64,000 bases of DNA, taken from positions 1,674,001 through 1,738,000 of the forward strand of contig NZ_CP082161.1 in assembly GCF_023101665.1 (NCBI RefSeq), given 5' to 3'. This document shows, one piece after another, positions 8,647-18,212 of the stretch; the first letter of the stretch is position 1; every line of letters starts with the position of its first letter. Below the pieces are notes generated by a model that was given only the letters and a program-made list of their open reading frames with translations, had not been told where the DNA came from and did no database searches. This DNA is from Bradyrhizobium sp. 195. GTDB taxonomy: Bacteria > Pseudomonadota > Alphaproteobacteria > Rhizobiales > Xanthobacteraceae. Position numbers and translations under genes: made by a program.

Positions 8647-9675
8647 TCAGTGCTCTGCCGCTATGAGATCGGAGTGAATCGCAGTTGCTGTGTTGAGGCA
8701 GGCATCCAGTGACAGAGATCCAAAGGCGAGCTGGCAAAGGAGATAGTTGGCGCCTGCCTCTTCCACGTGATCGAGAAGAGTCTGGCGCACCGAAGCGCGC
8801 GTTCCGACAACGCACAGTTCACTCTCAATTGCGGCATCCAAGGTTAGGGGCAGGTTGGATGGAGGCGGGATGTCATTGAGCTCGTACAGGAACTTAAAGC
8901 TCTTGAGCCATGTTTCGTAGGCTGGCGCGGCGAGGGCGCGGGCGGCTGCTTCAGAGCTTGCAATTACGACCATGCGGAGTAATGCGAGAAATGGTGCTGA
9001 ACCGTTGGCGTCATGCTTGGCGTTTCGATGAGCGCGATAGCGATCTGTTACCTTGCGAACGGCAGAAGAGGGCCCCATGCACGCCAGATTAGCGCCATTC
9101 GCCGCCGCCCAATGCGCGGACTCTGGCCGATTTGTAGCAATCCATGTCGGGGGACAAGGACGCTGGTGAGGTGAAAGCGTCAAAGGAACGTCGCTCAGCG
9201 CAAAATGTTGCCCTTCGTACGAGAGCGGGCCGCCATTCATCGCGTTAACGAAGATTTGGGAAGCTTCCTCGTAACGGCTTGAGGCAACATCGGCTCCAAC
9301 CCCAAAATAACTCAGTTCGATCGGTAGGGAGCCGCGACCAAGACCGACCTCGACCCTGCCGCTGCTCAGGTGATCCAACATGCAGATCTCCTCGAATGCC
9401 CGCAACGGGTGGTAGAGGTTGAGCAGCATGACCAATGGACAAACGCGAAGTCGCCGTGTGCGTTGTATGACGCTTGACAGAAACACGTTCGGCGATGGAC
9501 CGCGTCCATGGGGGGTGCAATGATGCTCCGCCAGATGATAGGCATAGAAACCGAGCCGGTCGTAGGCCTCCGCCAGCGCGAGGCGGTCCGCGTATTGCCG
9601 GGCGATATCGGGGCCGTCCTCGTCAAGATGATCAAAGATGCCGCAGGTCAGGTTTGAGGGAAGAACGTTTCTCAC
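8647..9675 (-). CDS. Luciferase-like flavin-dependent monooxygenase
   Basis: 342 residues of the bacterial luciferase-like (LLM) TIM-barrel family that uses reduced FMN and oxygen. Visible family features: GIFDHLDE near the start, EAYDRLGFYAYHLAEHH, the segment LSSGRVEVGLGRGSLPIE, and RYEEASQIFVNAM. It starts with GTG behind a good ribosome-binding site (TAGGAG, 9 bases away). It lies downstream of, and in the same direction as, the hisC-like gene with a 215-base gap, so the two may be co-transcribed and act on one pathway. The substrate cannot be read from sequence. Confidence 0.85.
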   Translation of the reverse strand: MRNVLPSNLTCGIFDHLDEDGPDIARQYADRLALAEAYDRLGFYAYHLAEHHCTPHGRGPSPNVFLSSVIQRTRRLRVCPLVMLLNLYHPLRAFEEICMLDHLSSGRVEVGLGRGSLPIELSYFGVGADVASSRYEEASQIFVNAMNGGPLSYEGQHFALSDVPLTLSPHQRPCPPTWIATNRPESAHWAAANGANLACMGPSSAVRKVTDRYRAHRNAKHDANGSAPFLALLRMVVIASSEAAARALAAPAYETWLKSFKFLYELNDIPPPSNLPLTLDAAIESELCVVGTRASVRQTLLDHVEEAGANYLLCQLAFGSLSLDACLNTATAIHSDLIAAEH

Positions 9676-9890
9676 TCAGTTATCTCCTATAGAGAGGACC
9701 GGAGTCCGCCGGGTTTTGGGGTGCAAGAGGCGCTCGCTGGCACTGCGGTGCATATGCTTCGAAGCCGTTCTCAACAGCTCGCAATGCGCTGATCGGACAA
9801 AAACTGACTCCGGCTGCGTCGCGAAGCTGCATCATGTGTGGGTCCGGATCGATGACGAACGGGAATCTGTGACCTGAGTGGAAGGGGTCA

Positions 9891-10988
9891 CTAGCCACCG
9901 CATCCCACTTTCTTAAGAATGCTGCCGACAGCCGCAAGAAACGCATCCATCTGGCGCGTTGTACCGATGCTAACCCGAATGCACTCTTGCAGGCCGGCAT
10001 CCGGAAAGAAGGCAACGAGAACGCTCTGGTCTTGCAACGCCGCCTGCCACCATCTGCCACCCTGGCCTACCGGCACACGGGCGAGGAGGAAGTTCGCGTG
10101 GGAAGGCGTTACGGAGAACCCAAGTTCCGAGAGGGCGGCCGCTACGCGCTGACGCTCAAGCCTGACGTGGCGATGGTTCTCCTCGTAGGCGTCGCGATGC
10201 GCAAGGACGCTCATGCCAACGGCATGAGCGACCACATTCATGTTGAAAACATTCTGGATGTTGCGAAGCCGCCCAATCAGCTCGGGATGGCCGAAACCGA
10301 AGCCGACGCGAATGCCAGCGGCGGAATAACTCTTGGAAAACGTGCGCAGGACCAGAAGATTCGAATGGCGCTCAACGAGGCGTAGGCCGTCCTCAGGTGC
10401 GAAATCGACATAAGCTTCGTCCAATACGATCAATCGGTCAGATCGTATAATGAGGCGCTCGATCTCAGCGAGCGGAACAAAGGTTCCGGTCGGATTGTTC
10501 GGATTGGCCAGCAGAATGAACTTGGCATCTTTAGCCCGACCGAAAAGCAGCTCGTCCATCGGCAAGCAGTCGGGTTCAGACCAGGGAATTTCAATGAACC
10601 GGGCCCCTTGCAACAGGGCAAGCTTGCGATTGAATGAGAAGCCGGGCGACATCATTGCGACGCCGTCGCCCGGGGCAAGAAAGGCTCTGTAAATGAGACT
10701 GAGGAGTTCAGACGATCCATTGCCAGCCATCACGCGATCAGTGGCAATCCCATAGGCCGCTGCGGCCGCTTGTCTCAAGCTGACATTATCGTCTTCTGGA
10801 TAGCGGTATTGCACCTCAAGAGCTGCAATTGCGCTTCGCATCACGATGGCTGGCAAAGGAAATGGGTTCTCATTCGTGTTCAGTTTCACGCAAGCATTAT
10901 CCAGGGTGGGTCGCCCGGACGGCAAAGCATCCAATTCGCGAGCCACCGGCGAGAGCGAGGAAAGCATAGTTTGCAGTTTTGCATCCAA
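9891..10988 (-). CDS. hisC: Histidinol-phosphate aminotransferase family protein (HisC-like)
   Basis: 365 residues, fold-type I PLP aminotransferase. Family motifs: KLNTNENPFP near residue 37, AGNGSSELL, ANPNNPTG, DEAYVDF, and the PLP lysine in TFSKSYSAAGIRVGF. The start is TTG, chosen because AGGGAGAA sits 8 bases upstream and the family N-terminus follows directly. A symbiosis-island location beside a flavin monooxygenase suggests a second copy, perhaps with a changed substrate (a related amino acid or phosphonate), rather than the housekeeping histidine enzyme. That is inference. Confidence 0.85.
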   Translation of the reverse strand: MDAKLQTMLSSLSPVARELDALPSGRPTLDNACVKLNTNENPFPLPAIVMRSAIAALEVQYRYPEDDNVSLRQAAAAAYGIATDRVMAGNGSSELLSLIYRAFLAPGDGVAMMSPGFSFNRKLALLQGARFIEIPWSEPDCLPMDELLFGRAKDAKFILLANPNNPTGTFVPLAEIERLIIRSDRLIVLDEAYVDFAPEDGLRLVERHSNLLVLRTFSKSYSAAGIRVGFGFGHPELIGRLRNIQNVFNMNVVAHAVGMSVLAHRDAYEENHRHVRLERQRVAAALSELGFSVTPSHANFLLARVPVGQGGRWWQAALQDQSVLVAFFPDAGLQECIRVSIGTTRQMDAFLAAVGSILKKVGCGG

Positions 10989-10999
10989 TTTGGTGTTCT

Positions 11000-11453
11000 C
11001 CCTTTTGTCGGCGAGAGCAGTTGACGCCCTTCATCGAGCCTACGTGATGCGCGCGCTGTGTTAGGAGCCGGGAAGCGCAAGGCGTGCATGAATGTGAGGG
11101 GTGGGGTGGGGTGCCATAGGCGGGCTCAGAGCTAAGCGCCGCACCGGATCAGAGCCCGTCTCAAAGTCCGGCAGCGATCAGCACGGATCAGGCGGCGCGC
11201 GGCGTTATTCCAGCGAATACCTGTTTCACGAGGGGAGGCAACGTCACGTCCACTCGGCCGAACAGCGCTGCTAACGCTTGGCTTGAACTCGCGTAATCCG
11301 CAGACAGACTGCGCACGACTGACATCTTGCCACAAGCTACGTTCCTTCTAAAGAGGTCCTGGCAGCTCACTCCCGAGAGCGAGGTGCGCATCAGTTTCAC
11401 TAGCTGGAAGAAGTCACCGATGTTCGTCGGCCTTACGAATGTGGAAGTGATGC
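11000..11453. other. No gene seen
   Basis: Region upstream of the hisC-like gene. Short overlapping frames only; no nod box or RpoN site recognised in front of hisC. Confidence 0.35.
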
Positions 11454-11618
11454 TCACTCTAGTGGCACCAGGCGAATGGGAACGTACTCTTCGGGCGGCC
11501 GTTCGGGCGTACACGACAGCTTTGATAGCATTGCCGCGAGGGCGAGAAATGCTGCGACTGCGGCGACTGCGACGCACGTGAGCAGCGCGTAATCGCTATG
11601 TCGAGGATGGTTCATCAT
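11454..11618 (-). CDS. Possible small single-pass membrane protein
   Basis: A 54-residue frame starting MMNHPRHSDYA, with one strongly hydrophobic helix (LLTCVAVAAVAAFLALAAML) and a polar tail (PERPPEEYVPIRLVPLE). The composition is plausible for a membrane microprotein, but the frame extends upstream into repetitive sequence and no family is recognised. It lies in the direction of the MerR-type promoter at 12105-12135, nearly 500 bases away. Confidence 0.3.
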   Translation of the reverse strand: MMNHPRHSDYALLTCVAVAAVAAFLALAAMLSKLSCTPERPPEEYVPIRLVPLE

Positions 11619-12104
11619 TCGAACGCTCCGTGCGGTGTTGGTGCGGGCGGTCAGGTCTGCGCGACCGCTTCGACGGTATTGTCGCGCCAGCGGTAACGAT
11701 GAACCCAGAAGCGGCATTGTCTCCCTTGGAGTCGGATCGAACCGTGGCAATGGCCGTGTCGATTGAGCCCGAAGTAGGACCGCAGCGACCCGCGTGGCAT
11801 CGAAGGTGCCCGTTTGACCGAGCCTGCCCATGCTTGAACTGCGGCATCTAGAGCGTGCAACCTGCGGCAGATGGGCTCGTACCCTTGAGCTTGGCGACAG
11901 CGGCTGCCCCTGCAGCATTCGTCGTCGAGTCAGGCATAAAGGTAAAGAGCGTGCCGTTTGCGCAGTCGCCGGCAATGACCAAAGACGATCATCCACCGAC
12001 TTGTTCTCGCCCGGCGCTCTCACCGGGAATTTCCGAAAGTGATGCCGATCATTGGAGTCTCCGTCGGCCTGGCCGGCGCTCTGCCGCTGCGTCGATGCTT
12101 TTAG

Positions 12105-12135
12105 AAGGTACAATGTGACGCTACGTGCGAATCAA
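12105..12135 (-). promoter_or_regulatory. MerR-type promoter repeat, copy B
   Basis: Minus strand: -35 TTGATT (12135-12130), 19-bp spacer with core GTAGCGTCA, -10 TACCTT (12110-12105). It lies just upstream (on the far side) of the nolA 3' end and points away from it toward 11.6 kb. Confidence 0.6.
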
Positions 12136-12323
12136 GTACTTCGAAGGGTGCTCGTCGAGGTTGATTGCCAAAATCCACAGAGCGAAGAACCCCAAAGAGT
12201 GCCGACAACGCAGATTCGCAGGCGAATTGCTACGGGCCAACGATCCTCAGTCAGACAAGAATCAGCATCACTTCATTGGGTCTAGAGACATTGCAGTAAC
12301 CGCGTCGCGGGCAACCGCGTGCG

Positions 12324-13043
12324 TCAACTCTTTCCCAGCTGGTCCTCCAGCGCGGCGAGGGCGAGATCCAGGTATCGCATGAGGCTCGCATCCCAGCCGG
12401 CGAGATTGTGTGGTTCGGTCAATCGCGTCAGCACCTTAAGTATCATCGAGACAGTCGAGTCAACTCCTGCGATCTCAGTCAGCAGCGAACGGGCCTGACG
12501 CGCGACCGCATTTGCCCGCTCACTGCATGGAGGCTCGCCCCGATCCATGCAGCTACGTAGCTCGTCCCGAATCTTCCGCCACCGATCTTCGCGGCTAGCG
12601 TTAGAGGCGCACGTGCAGATGGCCGAGGGGGTACGCTCCTCAATCCGCGACATTGCATCTAACGTGGCCGGCAGCTCGTCGACACTGACTTCTGTCTCAC
12701 CTTGCGTCGTCATATTGCGCAATCGATCCCGTAATAGTGTCGCCCGCGCGACTTGAACTTCAATTCGCTCCAGATGGTTGCGCAATAGGTCCGTGAGAGA
12801 TGTTCGCCCCTCGATGGCTTTGCGGATCTCAGGAAGCGAGAAGCCGAGCTCACGTAGCGCGCGAATCTGAGAGACGCGTTGTAGGCTTTCACGATCGTAC
12901 ATGCGGTGACCGCCATCGGTACGTTCCGAGACCGTCAACAACCCGGTATGTTCGTAGTGATGCAGAGTGCGTACCGTTACGCCGGTCGCCTCTGCAAGTT
13001 CTCCAATGCGCCATCGGCGCCGTCGTGGTGTGGCGTTTGTCAT
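12324..13043 (-). CDS. nolA: NolA, MerR-family nodulation regulator
   Basis: 239 residues. The N-terminal MerR winged helix-turn-helix is clear (WRIGELAEATGVTVRTLHHYE, GLL, GGHRMYD, QIRALRELGFSLPEIRKAIEG). It is followed by a coiled-coil dimerisation helix (LLRNHLERIEVQVARATLLRDRL) and a Cys-containing effector part (ICTCASN, PPCSERANAV). This matches Bradyrhizobium NolA, the genotype-specific nodulation regulator that acts through nodD2. ATG at 13043 follows GAGGACC at a good distance; a TTG three codons earlier is less likely. The promoter at 13059-13089 is MerR-type, suggesting autoregulation. Known NolA is also translated from internal starts; Met codons exist downstream. Note that its classical target nodD2 is broken here. 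Confidence 0.95.
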   Translation of the reverse strand: MTNATPRRRRWRIGELAEATGVTVRTLHHYEHTGLLTVSERTDGGHRMYDRESLQRVSQIRALRELGFSLPEIRKAIEGRTSLTDLLRNHLERIEVQVARATLLRDRLRNMTTQGETEVSVDELPATLDAMSRIEERTPSAICTCASNASREDRWRKIRDELRSCMDRGEPPCSERANAVARQARSLLTEIAGVDSTVSMILKVLTRLTEPHNLAGWDASLMRYLDLALAALEDQLGKS

Positions 13044-13058
13044 GGTCCTCAATTTGCA

Positions 13059-13089
13059 AGCCTACAACCTGACGTCACGTGAGAATCAA
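13059..13089 (-). promoter_or_regulatory. nolA promoter, MerR-type repeat copy C
   Basis: Minus strand: -35 TTGATT (13089-13084), 19-bp spacer with CACGTGACGTCAGG, -10 TAGGCT (13064-13059). The expected transcript start is about 10 bases before the nolA ATG. A 19-bp spacer is too long for unassisted RNA polymerase and is the hallmark of promoters twisted open by MerR-family activators. Confidence 0.7.
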
Positions 13090-13158
13090 GTTATTTCAAT
13101 GATCTAGATGATGGTCTCTTGCTGCGAACCCCCGGAAGGACTGAGCGCATGCTGTTGA

Positions 13159-13362
13159 TCAAGCGGCCGAGACAAGTGCAAGCATCAAGTTCGCCAGCGA
13201 CGCCAATTCGTCCCTCGCTGCGCGTTGCATCACAAGTCTGGCGATCGCCACGCGATTCTCGCTGGTTCGCATGCATGTCGGTAAAGACGCGATTGCTCTA
13301 TCAAAAAGGTTTCCCAAGCTCGCGAGATCCTCCGGATCGTAGACTCCGCTCGGCTTATCCAA
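13159..13362 (-). CDS. Small PEDL-motif protein of unknown function
   Basis: 67 residues starting at TTG, with AAAGGAG eight bases upstream as the deciding ribosome-binding site. The sequence YDPEDLASLGNLFDRAIASLP, then RTSENRVAIARLVMQRA, resembles short hypothetical proteins common in Bradyrhizobium. It is also clearly related to the C-terminal tail of the chimeric NodC (YPEDL...FDQAVAALP...RTIANRTQIAKLVLARG). It lies upstream of nolA on the same strand but before the nolA promoter. Function unknown. Confidence 0.55.
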   Translation of the reverse strand: MDKPSGVYDPEDLASLGNLFDRAIASLPTCMRTSENRVAIARLVMQRAARDELASLANLMLALVSAA

Positions 13363-13369
13363 GAGTAAG

Positions 13370-13860
13370 CTCCTTTGATTGTCGCACCCGCGCCGCACGT
13401 GACGAAGCCGTTTGGCTGTGGTGGGGCAAAAAGGAGACGGAGCGGCGACGTGCGCGAAAGAATGTGACGGGACGTTCGTGTGGTGCCGTTGTGCAACACG
13501 GCGTTTGCTTCCCTTTTGTCCAACACTGCCCTGACCGAAACTGTGCAATTTCTGCTGGATGCTGCCGCAGCAGTGGCCATCTGCTGTCTGATCGCCACGC
13601 GAAGCGAAAGCAGATACATGCAGCCCCGCTTGCTCTTGAGACACAGCTTCACGAACGGGGGGCCAGACACACTACTGATCTGATCAGATGGGCCTCTTTC
13701 GGTCGAATCCTTGCTGTGATGTCTATCGTCGAGCCGGCGTTGATTGGTCAATCATCGCAGATTAGTCGTACCACCACATCGTGGCGCGGCCGCCCGTTCG
13801 GCGCCTAACAGCATTTTCGACACGCTGGCCCCGGGCGCCGCGCGGCCGCGCCCGGCAACA
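13370..13860. other. Decayed DNA between the PEDL gene and the nodD2 remnant
   Basis: No gene recognised; the frames present are shadows or short. Confidence 0.35.
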
Positions 13861-13864
13861 CAAC

Positions 13865-14440
13865 GACGTGCCATAGCTCCTGCAGCAATAACTCGCATAT
13901 CCAGACGTGAGCCGGATCAGTGTTGCGCAGCACAGTCCAGCTGTCGCGGGTAATGGCTTGCTCGTCCAGAAGCTCACTCACTTTCATCCTCGAACAGTAT
14001 CGCTTTGGTGTGCGAGCGCTGGACATAGATGCTTTGGGTAAGATAGGCAAATCATGTTACCGCACCGAAGTAGCTCTTCGGGGACAGCGGTGAGGGGCCG
14101 CAACTCGGGGCTAACGGCGGCGGCATCCCGCGCGCCACTACACTTTCGAAAAGAACACGACTGTCGCGAGATCCGAAAGGATGACCCTGCACCCACGATC
14201 CGATGTGGCTGGATTGACCCGCCCGAAACGATCAAAAGCTGTAGGTGGAGCAGGGCTTGGCGAATGGGAGCGGCGAGCCCTTCCGTGCGCCGGACATTGG
14301 CACAGTTGCCGTCCTCTCATCATAAACACTCATCCCCCAAGCACGCGCGCAGCGGGACAATGCCGCGAGCTCACGGCGGGTGGATCCAGGTTGATCCTGC
14401 GGCCAGCGAGTTTGCGGTTGCGCTCCGTCATGCGGGATTG
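13865..14440 (-). pseudogene. nodD2: Decayed nodD2-like LysR regulator
   Basis: Pieces of a NodD protein in different minus-strand frames and in the right order. Near 14.40 kb: MTERNRKLAGRRINL...PAVSS (the LysR HTH). Near 14.32-14.14 kb: MMRGRQL, then PATSDRGCRVILSDLATVVFF. Near 14.06 kb: LLRCGNMICLSYPKHL. Near 13.90 kb: LRNTDPAHVWICELLLQE (C-terminus). Frameshifts separate the pieces, and the span is too short for a full 314-codon gene, so there is at least one internal deletion. In other bradyrhizobia an intact nodD2 sits at this place and represses nod genes under NolA control. Confidence 0.8.
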
Positions 14441-14788
14441 AGTATAAGAGTAAGACAAGCCGTTGAGATGACGTGTCCAAACCTCCATGCCAACCTTGCG
14501 CAGACCTCTCACTTGCAGGTTTCGCTCTCCCGAGTTACGCCAGCTCGCGTTGCGCTTTCCGGACGCGACTGTGGACAGCGTTGGCGTTCGGCAGAACAAG
14601 TTGGTTCGACGCGAACGAGCCGGCATCGACCCTGTGGGGCGGCCCGCCAAGAGGCGTCTCTGGCGTGCTTCGGCATTACTGCTGCGATCGCCGGGACAGT
14701 AGACGGCAAGGAGAATGCCCACCGGCAGGCGAAGAGCGGTGCGGGTGCGCTAGCAGCGTCCACGTTTGCAGCCTCGATCGCAGGTCTT

Positions 14789-14819
14789 GGTCTACAACCT
14801 GACGCGGTGTGCGATTCAA
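14789..14819 (-). promoter_or_regulatory. MerR-type promoter repeat, copy D
   Basis: Minus strand: -35 TTGAAT (14819-14814), 19-bp spacer ending GCGTCAGGTTG, -10 TAGACC (14794-14789). It points toward the nodD2 remnant, about 350 bases upstream of its HTH part. This is a plausible former NolA-controlled promoter of nodD2. Confidence 0.6.
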
Positions 14820-15122
14820 GGGATTTTAGTGCCGAGGCCGGATCTCGTTCACCTGACTGGCCGGATCATTTCGCGAGCTCTAAGCTCAGCTCATATAGAA
14901 CAGTGCGATGCAGCCCCGTCGGATCAGCGGAAAGTCATTGCGGAGCGTCGCCGAACGAGCTGTATGACGCGCAAGATCGTCACGCCAGCGCGAGATCAAT
15001 AGCGCCGCCGACCCGATCAAACTACGCTCAAGCGCGCCAATCCGAACACCAGCAAGGACCGGAGCTTCGAGCCTGGCGTAGATCTGGTTAATGAAGAGTA
15101 GGTCGCAAACGGCCGAACAATC

Positions 15123-16067
15123 CTAGAACGGGCCGTGACATTGGTTGGTCTCGGACGGAGAGACCATCATGGATGCCTCTTGCAAGAACATGTTGCGCAT
15201 CCAAATGCTTGCAGGATCAGTATTATGAATGGCCGGCCACTGGACGGCCTCGGTGAATGTGAGAAGTCGCAGCGGAGGTTCGATGACCCGCAGGGGCATC
15301 GTGTTTGCGAAATGGCTGACCAATCTTGAGGGCATGCTCGCTATACGGTTGGTGCCCAATAACATAGGCGGAATCATACCAAAACCCTGCACAGCGACCT
15401 CGGTGCGTATCTTGAAACCATGCTCGAGCAAGAGCCATTCGTGGAAGGAGGGCCTCAGGGAGCGCCCGAACTGGGCTTCCACGTGCCCGATCGACATGTA
15501 CTTCTCGAACGTAAGTCGCGGCGCCAGCTGCTTGTTCATCGGGCAGCCCACGCAAACGAAAGTGTCGTCGAACAGTGCCGCCTTGGGATGCGCACTCGAC
15601 ATGAACATCTCCGGATACATGAGAAAATCGACTTCACCGCGCCGGAGAAGTTCATCGGGTTCCTCTCCGGGCGGCAGCAACTCGAAATTGATTGTCGGAG
15701 CTTCCCGCGCGACGCGGTCCACGATTCTTCGAAGAAACACGACAGTCATGAAGTCGGACAGGATGATCCTGAATCGCCGGTTCGATTGAGACGGAGTGAA
15801 GCCGTCCGGAGAAATGATGGAGAGCTGAATGTGAGCGAGAGCCTCGCGAATCGGGACTGCGAGCGCTTGAGCCCGCGGCGTTGGGACAAGCTTCCGGCCC
15901 CTCATCGTGAATAGCTCATCGCGAAAGTAAGTGCGAAGCCGCGCGACGGCAGCGCTCATGGCAGGTTGACTGAGGTTGATGCTTCTTGCTGCCGCAGTGA
16001 GATTGCCTTGCGTCACCAGGGCGTCGAACGCGACTAGGAGATTCAGATCGAGGCCCTTGAAACGCAT
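15123..16067 (-). CDS. nodD1: NodD1, LysR-type flavonoid-responsive activator
   Basis: 314 residues. The start [18 protein letters not shown] is the conserved NodD N-terminus; longer upstream frames would overlap the nod box and are not used. The HTH is [24 protein letters not shown] (residues about 23-46). The effector domain carries [13 protein letters not shown] and [18 protein letters not shown], as in family members. It is divergent from nodY-nodABC, with the nod box only 12 bases from its start codon. NodD1 binds that box and activates the operon with isoflavones, and may repress itself from the same site. Intact. Confidence 0.95.
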   Translation of the reverse strand: MRFKGLDLNLLVAFDALVTQGNLTAAARSINLSQPAMSAAVARLRTYFRDELFTMRGRKLVPTPRAQALAVPIREALAHIQLSIISPDGFTPSQSNRRFRIILSDFMTVVFLRRIVDRVAREAPTINFELLPPGEEPDELLRRGEVDFLMYPEMFMSSAHPKAALFDDTFVCVGCPMNKQLAPRLTFEKYMSIGHVEAQFGRSLRPSFHEWLLLEHGFKIRTEVAVQGFGMIPPMLLGTNRIASMPSRLVSHFANTMPLRVIEPPLRLLTFTEAVQWPAIHNTDPASIWMRNMFLQEASMMVSPSETNQCHGPF

Positions 16068-16078
16068 AATCTTGAGTG

Positions 16079-16126
16079 ATCCACCGTATGAATGTGTTCT
16101 ATCGATACAATCGATTTTACCATTTG
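16079..16126 (+). promoter_or_regulatory. nod box of the nodY/K-ABCSUIJ-nolO-nodZ operon
   Basis: Plus strand: starts ATCCACC, then GAATG, then ATCGATACAATCG and ATTTTACCATTT. This is a near-consensus nod box with both halves, in the intergenic region between nodD1 and the first operon gene. It is the NodD1 binding site. It lies 385 bases before the first start codon chosen for nodY/K. Confidence 0.9.
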
Positions 16127-16510
16127 TACCGAATGAGGATAGCAAAGGATAGTTTAGCGAGATGTCAGATCTATCAGAATGGTTACAAATCGTACCGCGT
16201 CTCAGCCCAGCGCCAGGGATCGATCAAGACATCTGGAGCGTGCGGTCGCAGTTTCGCGCGTGTTGCGCAAGTCATATCTCGGCGAGCTAGCACGGTGGGA
16301 ATCCGCAAATGTGCGTGGGCGTATAGGACGAGCAAACCATTGTATGGCTTCGCCAACCCATTCTATACCGGCCGTGTACCGCCGTAGAATTGAGCGAACG
16401 CTCAACCTGGCCGTAGATTTCCCTCCAGTTGGACCCCTTCGGTTGCGGGTGCCAAATGTGTTTTTGGTCGCATCCGATTGCGTCCTTGCTGCGGAGAAAT
16501 CGTGCGGAAC
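16127..16510. other. Leader of the nod operon, no gene seen
   Basis: About 380 bases between the nod box and the first operon gene. The frames here overlap on both strands without motifs. Confidence 0.4.
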
Positions 16511-16927
16511 ATGCAAGCGAAGGCGTCCTTGGCGAATCTGATGCGAGTTGCGCACACGCTCGACGTCGTATCCATTGTGAATGCAGATCGGTCAGTGCGT
16601 GAAACTCTGACAGATATGGTGTTTTCCGCGGGTTACGTACCCGAACCCTTCGAGAGCGCAGACGAGTTCTTGAAATCGGGCCGCCGTTTGATCACGTCGT
16701 GCTTGATCGCGGACATGCAGTCGAGCGTGATGAGTGGCTTTGAGCTTTTCCATCATCTGGCTGCATCCGGAGGCGCGATTCCGACCGTTCTGCTCATAGA
16801 CAACTCCGAAGACGATATGAGGCGAGTTCTGCAAGCTGGACTCCAGTTCTTGAGAAAGCCTTTCCAGCGTAGCGAACTGCTGGCCTGCGTCAGGAGTCAG
16901 ATAATGAATAGGAATTACTCTCTATGA
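16511..16927 (+). CDS. nodY: NodY/NodK: first gene of the nod operon, degenerate receiver-like protein
   Basis: 138 residues from the ATG at 16511 (GGAGAAAT upstream); a TTG eleven codons earlier is an alternative. Bradyrhizobium nod operons carry a gene of unknown function here, called nodY or, in B. elkanii, nodK; which name applies cannot be settled by eye. The protein folds as a CheY-type receiver by motif: [12 protein letters not shown], then [16 protein letters not shown] with D68 at the phosphoacceptor position, and LRKPF with the conserved lysine (K116). The acidic pocket is reduced to one Asp (D26), and the conserved Thr/Ser is replaced (LLIDN). It overlaps nodA by 4 bases (ATGA). 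Confidence 0.8.
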   Translation: MQAKASLANLMRVAHTLDVVSIVNADRSVRETLTDMVFSAGYVPEPFESADEFLKSGRRLITSCLIADMQSSVMSGFELFHHLAASGGAIPTVLLIDNSEDDMRRVLQAGLQFLRKPFQRSELLACVRSQIMNRNYSL

Positions 16928-17556
16928 AAATGATCGCGCCCGGATCCACACGAGGTGTTTCGGCGCGCCCTCCAGTTCGTTGGAGGCTGTGCTGGGAGAA
17001 TGAGCTTCAACTTGCTGACCATATTGAATTGTCCGACTTCTTCCGGAAGACCTATGGTCCGACCGGGGCATTCAATGCAAAGCCCTTTGAAGGTCATCGA
17101 AGCTGGGCCGGCGCAAGGCCTGAGATTCGGGCAATCGGCTACGATGATCGTGGCGTCGCGATTCACATCGGCGCACTGCGCCGCTTCATAAAAGTTGGTG
17201 AGGTCGATCTGCTTGTGGCTGAACTCGGATTGTACGGGGTGCGCCCGGATCTCGAGGGGCTCGGCATCAGCCACTCCATCCGCGTGATGTATCCGGTATT
17301 GCGAGATCTTGGGGTGCCGTTCGGCTTTGGCACGGTCCGATCCGCCCTGCAGAAACATATTACCAGGCTGCTCGGGCGACAGGGATTGGCGACTGTTCTG
17401 CCAGGGCTCCGTGTCCGGTCCGCTCGTCCGGATATCTATCTCACTGTGCCTCCGACGCGCGTGGAGGACGTGGTCGTCCTCGTTCTGCCGATTGCGAGGC
17501 CAATGAGCGAATGGCCGGACGGTGAGATGATTGAACGAAACGGGCCAGAACTGTGA
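16924..17556 (+). CDS. nodA: NodA, Nod-factor N-acyltransferase
   Basis: 210 residues. NodA transfers a fatty acyl chain to the free amino group at the non-reducing end of the chitooligosaccharide in the cytoplasm. Conserved features: [23 protein letters not shown] near the start, [31 protein letters not shown], and PFGFGTVR. The start overlaps the nodY/K stop (ATGA), and the nodB GTG overlaps its stop (GTGA), so the three are translationally coupled. Length equals that of other Bradyrhizobium NodA proteins. Confidence 0.97.
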   Translation: MKMIAPGSTRGVSARPPVRWRLCWENELQLADHIELSDFFRKTYGPTGAFNAKPFEGHRSWAGARPEIRAIGYDDRGVAIHIGALRRFIKVGEVDLLVAELGLYGVRPDLEGLGISHSIRVMYPVLRDLGVPFGFGTVRSALQKHITRLLGRQGLATVLPGLRVRSARPDIYLTVPPTRVEDVVVLVLPIARPMSEWPDGEMIERNGPEL

Positions 17557-18212
17557 CGTCCTCAGACGACGAAACGAAAGCGCGGAGCGACTACGCCGAC
17601 CCCGGCGGAGAGCACTGCGTCTATCTGACATTTGATGATGGGCCCAACCCGCATTGCACGCCGGCTATCCTAGATGTGCTGGCGCAGCATCGGGCCCCCG
17701 CCACCTTCTGCGTGATCGGTGCTTATGCAGCGGGTCAGCCGGAGCTGATCCAACGCATCATCGCAGAAGGGCACGAAATCGCAAACCACACAATGACGCA
17801 CCCGGATTTATCCAAATGCATGCCGGATGAGGTGGAATACGAGATCGTCACGACGAACAAGGTCATCGGAATGGCCTGCCCCCGAGCCTCTGTGCGGCAC
17901 ATGCGTGCGCCGTATGGGATATGGACCAAGGAGGCCCACGCCGCGTCGGCGAAGGCCGAACTGGCAGCCCTGCACTGGTCAGTCGACCCGCAAGACTGGT
18001 CTCGTCCTGGCGCCGAGGCGATTGTTGCCGCGGTGCTGGCCTCGGTCCGGCCGGGGGCCATCGTGCTCCTGCACGACGGGTGCCCTCCCGACGAGTTGGA
18101 ACGCTGCCCTCACTCTGGTCGGCGCGACCAGACTGTGACGGCGCTCGCCCAGCTCATTCCAGCACTGCATGACCGTGGATTCGCAATCCGGTCGCTTCCT
18201 CAAACTCACTGA
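17553..18212 (+). CDS. nodB: NodB, chitooligosaccharide N-deacetylase
   Basis: 219 residues with the polysaccharide deacetylase (NodB homology) domain. TFDDGPNP holds the catalytic base and metal-binding Asp, HTMTH the two metal-binding His, and RAPYG the next motif; HWSVDPQDW and LLHDG complete the set. It removes the acetyl group from the non-reducing terminal GlcNAc so that NodA can acylate it. GTG start overlapping the nodA stop. Its 3' half (from 17894) is part of the inverted duplication with 4434-5952. Confidence 0.97.
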   Translation: MTSSDDETKARSDYADPGGEHCVYLTFDDGPNPHCTPAILDVLAQHRAPATFCVIGAYAAGQPELIQRIIAEGHEIANHTMTHPDLSKCMPDEVEYEIVTTNKVIGMACPRASVRHMRAPYGIWTKEAHAASAKAELAALHWSVDPQDWSRPGAEAIVAAVLASVRPGAIVLLHDGCPPDELERCPHSGRRDQTVTALAQLIPALHDRGFAIRSLPQTH

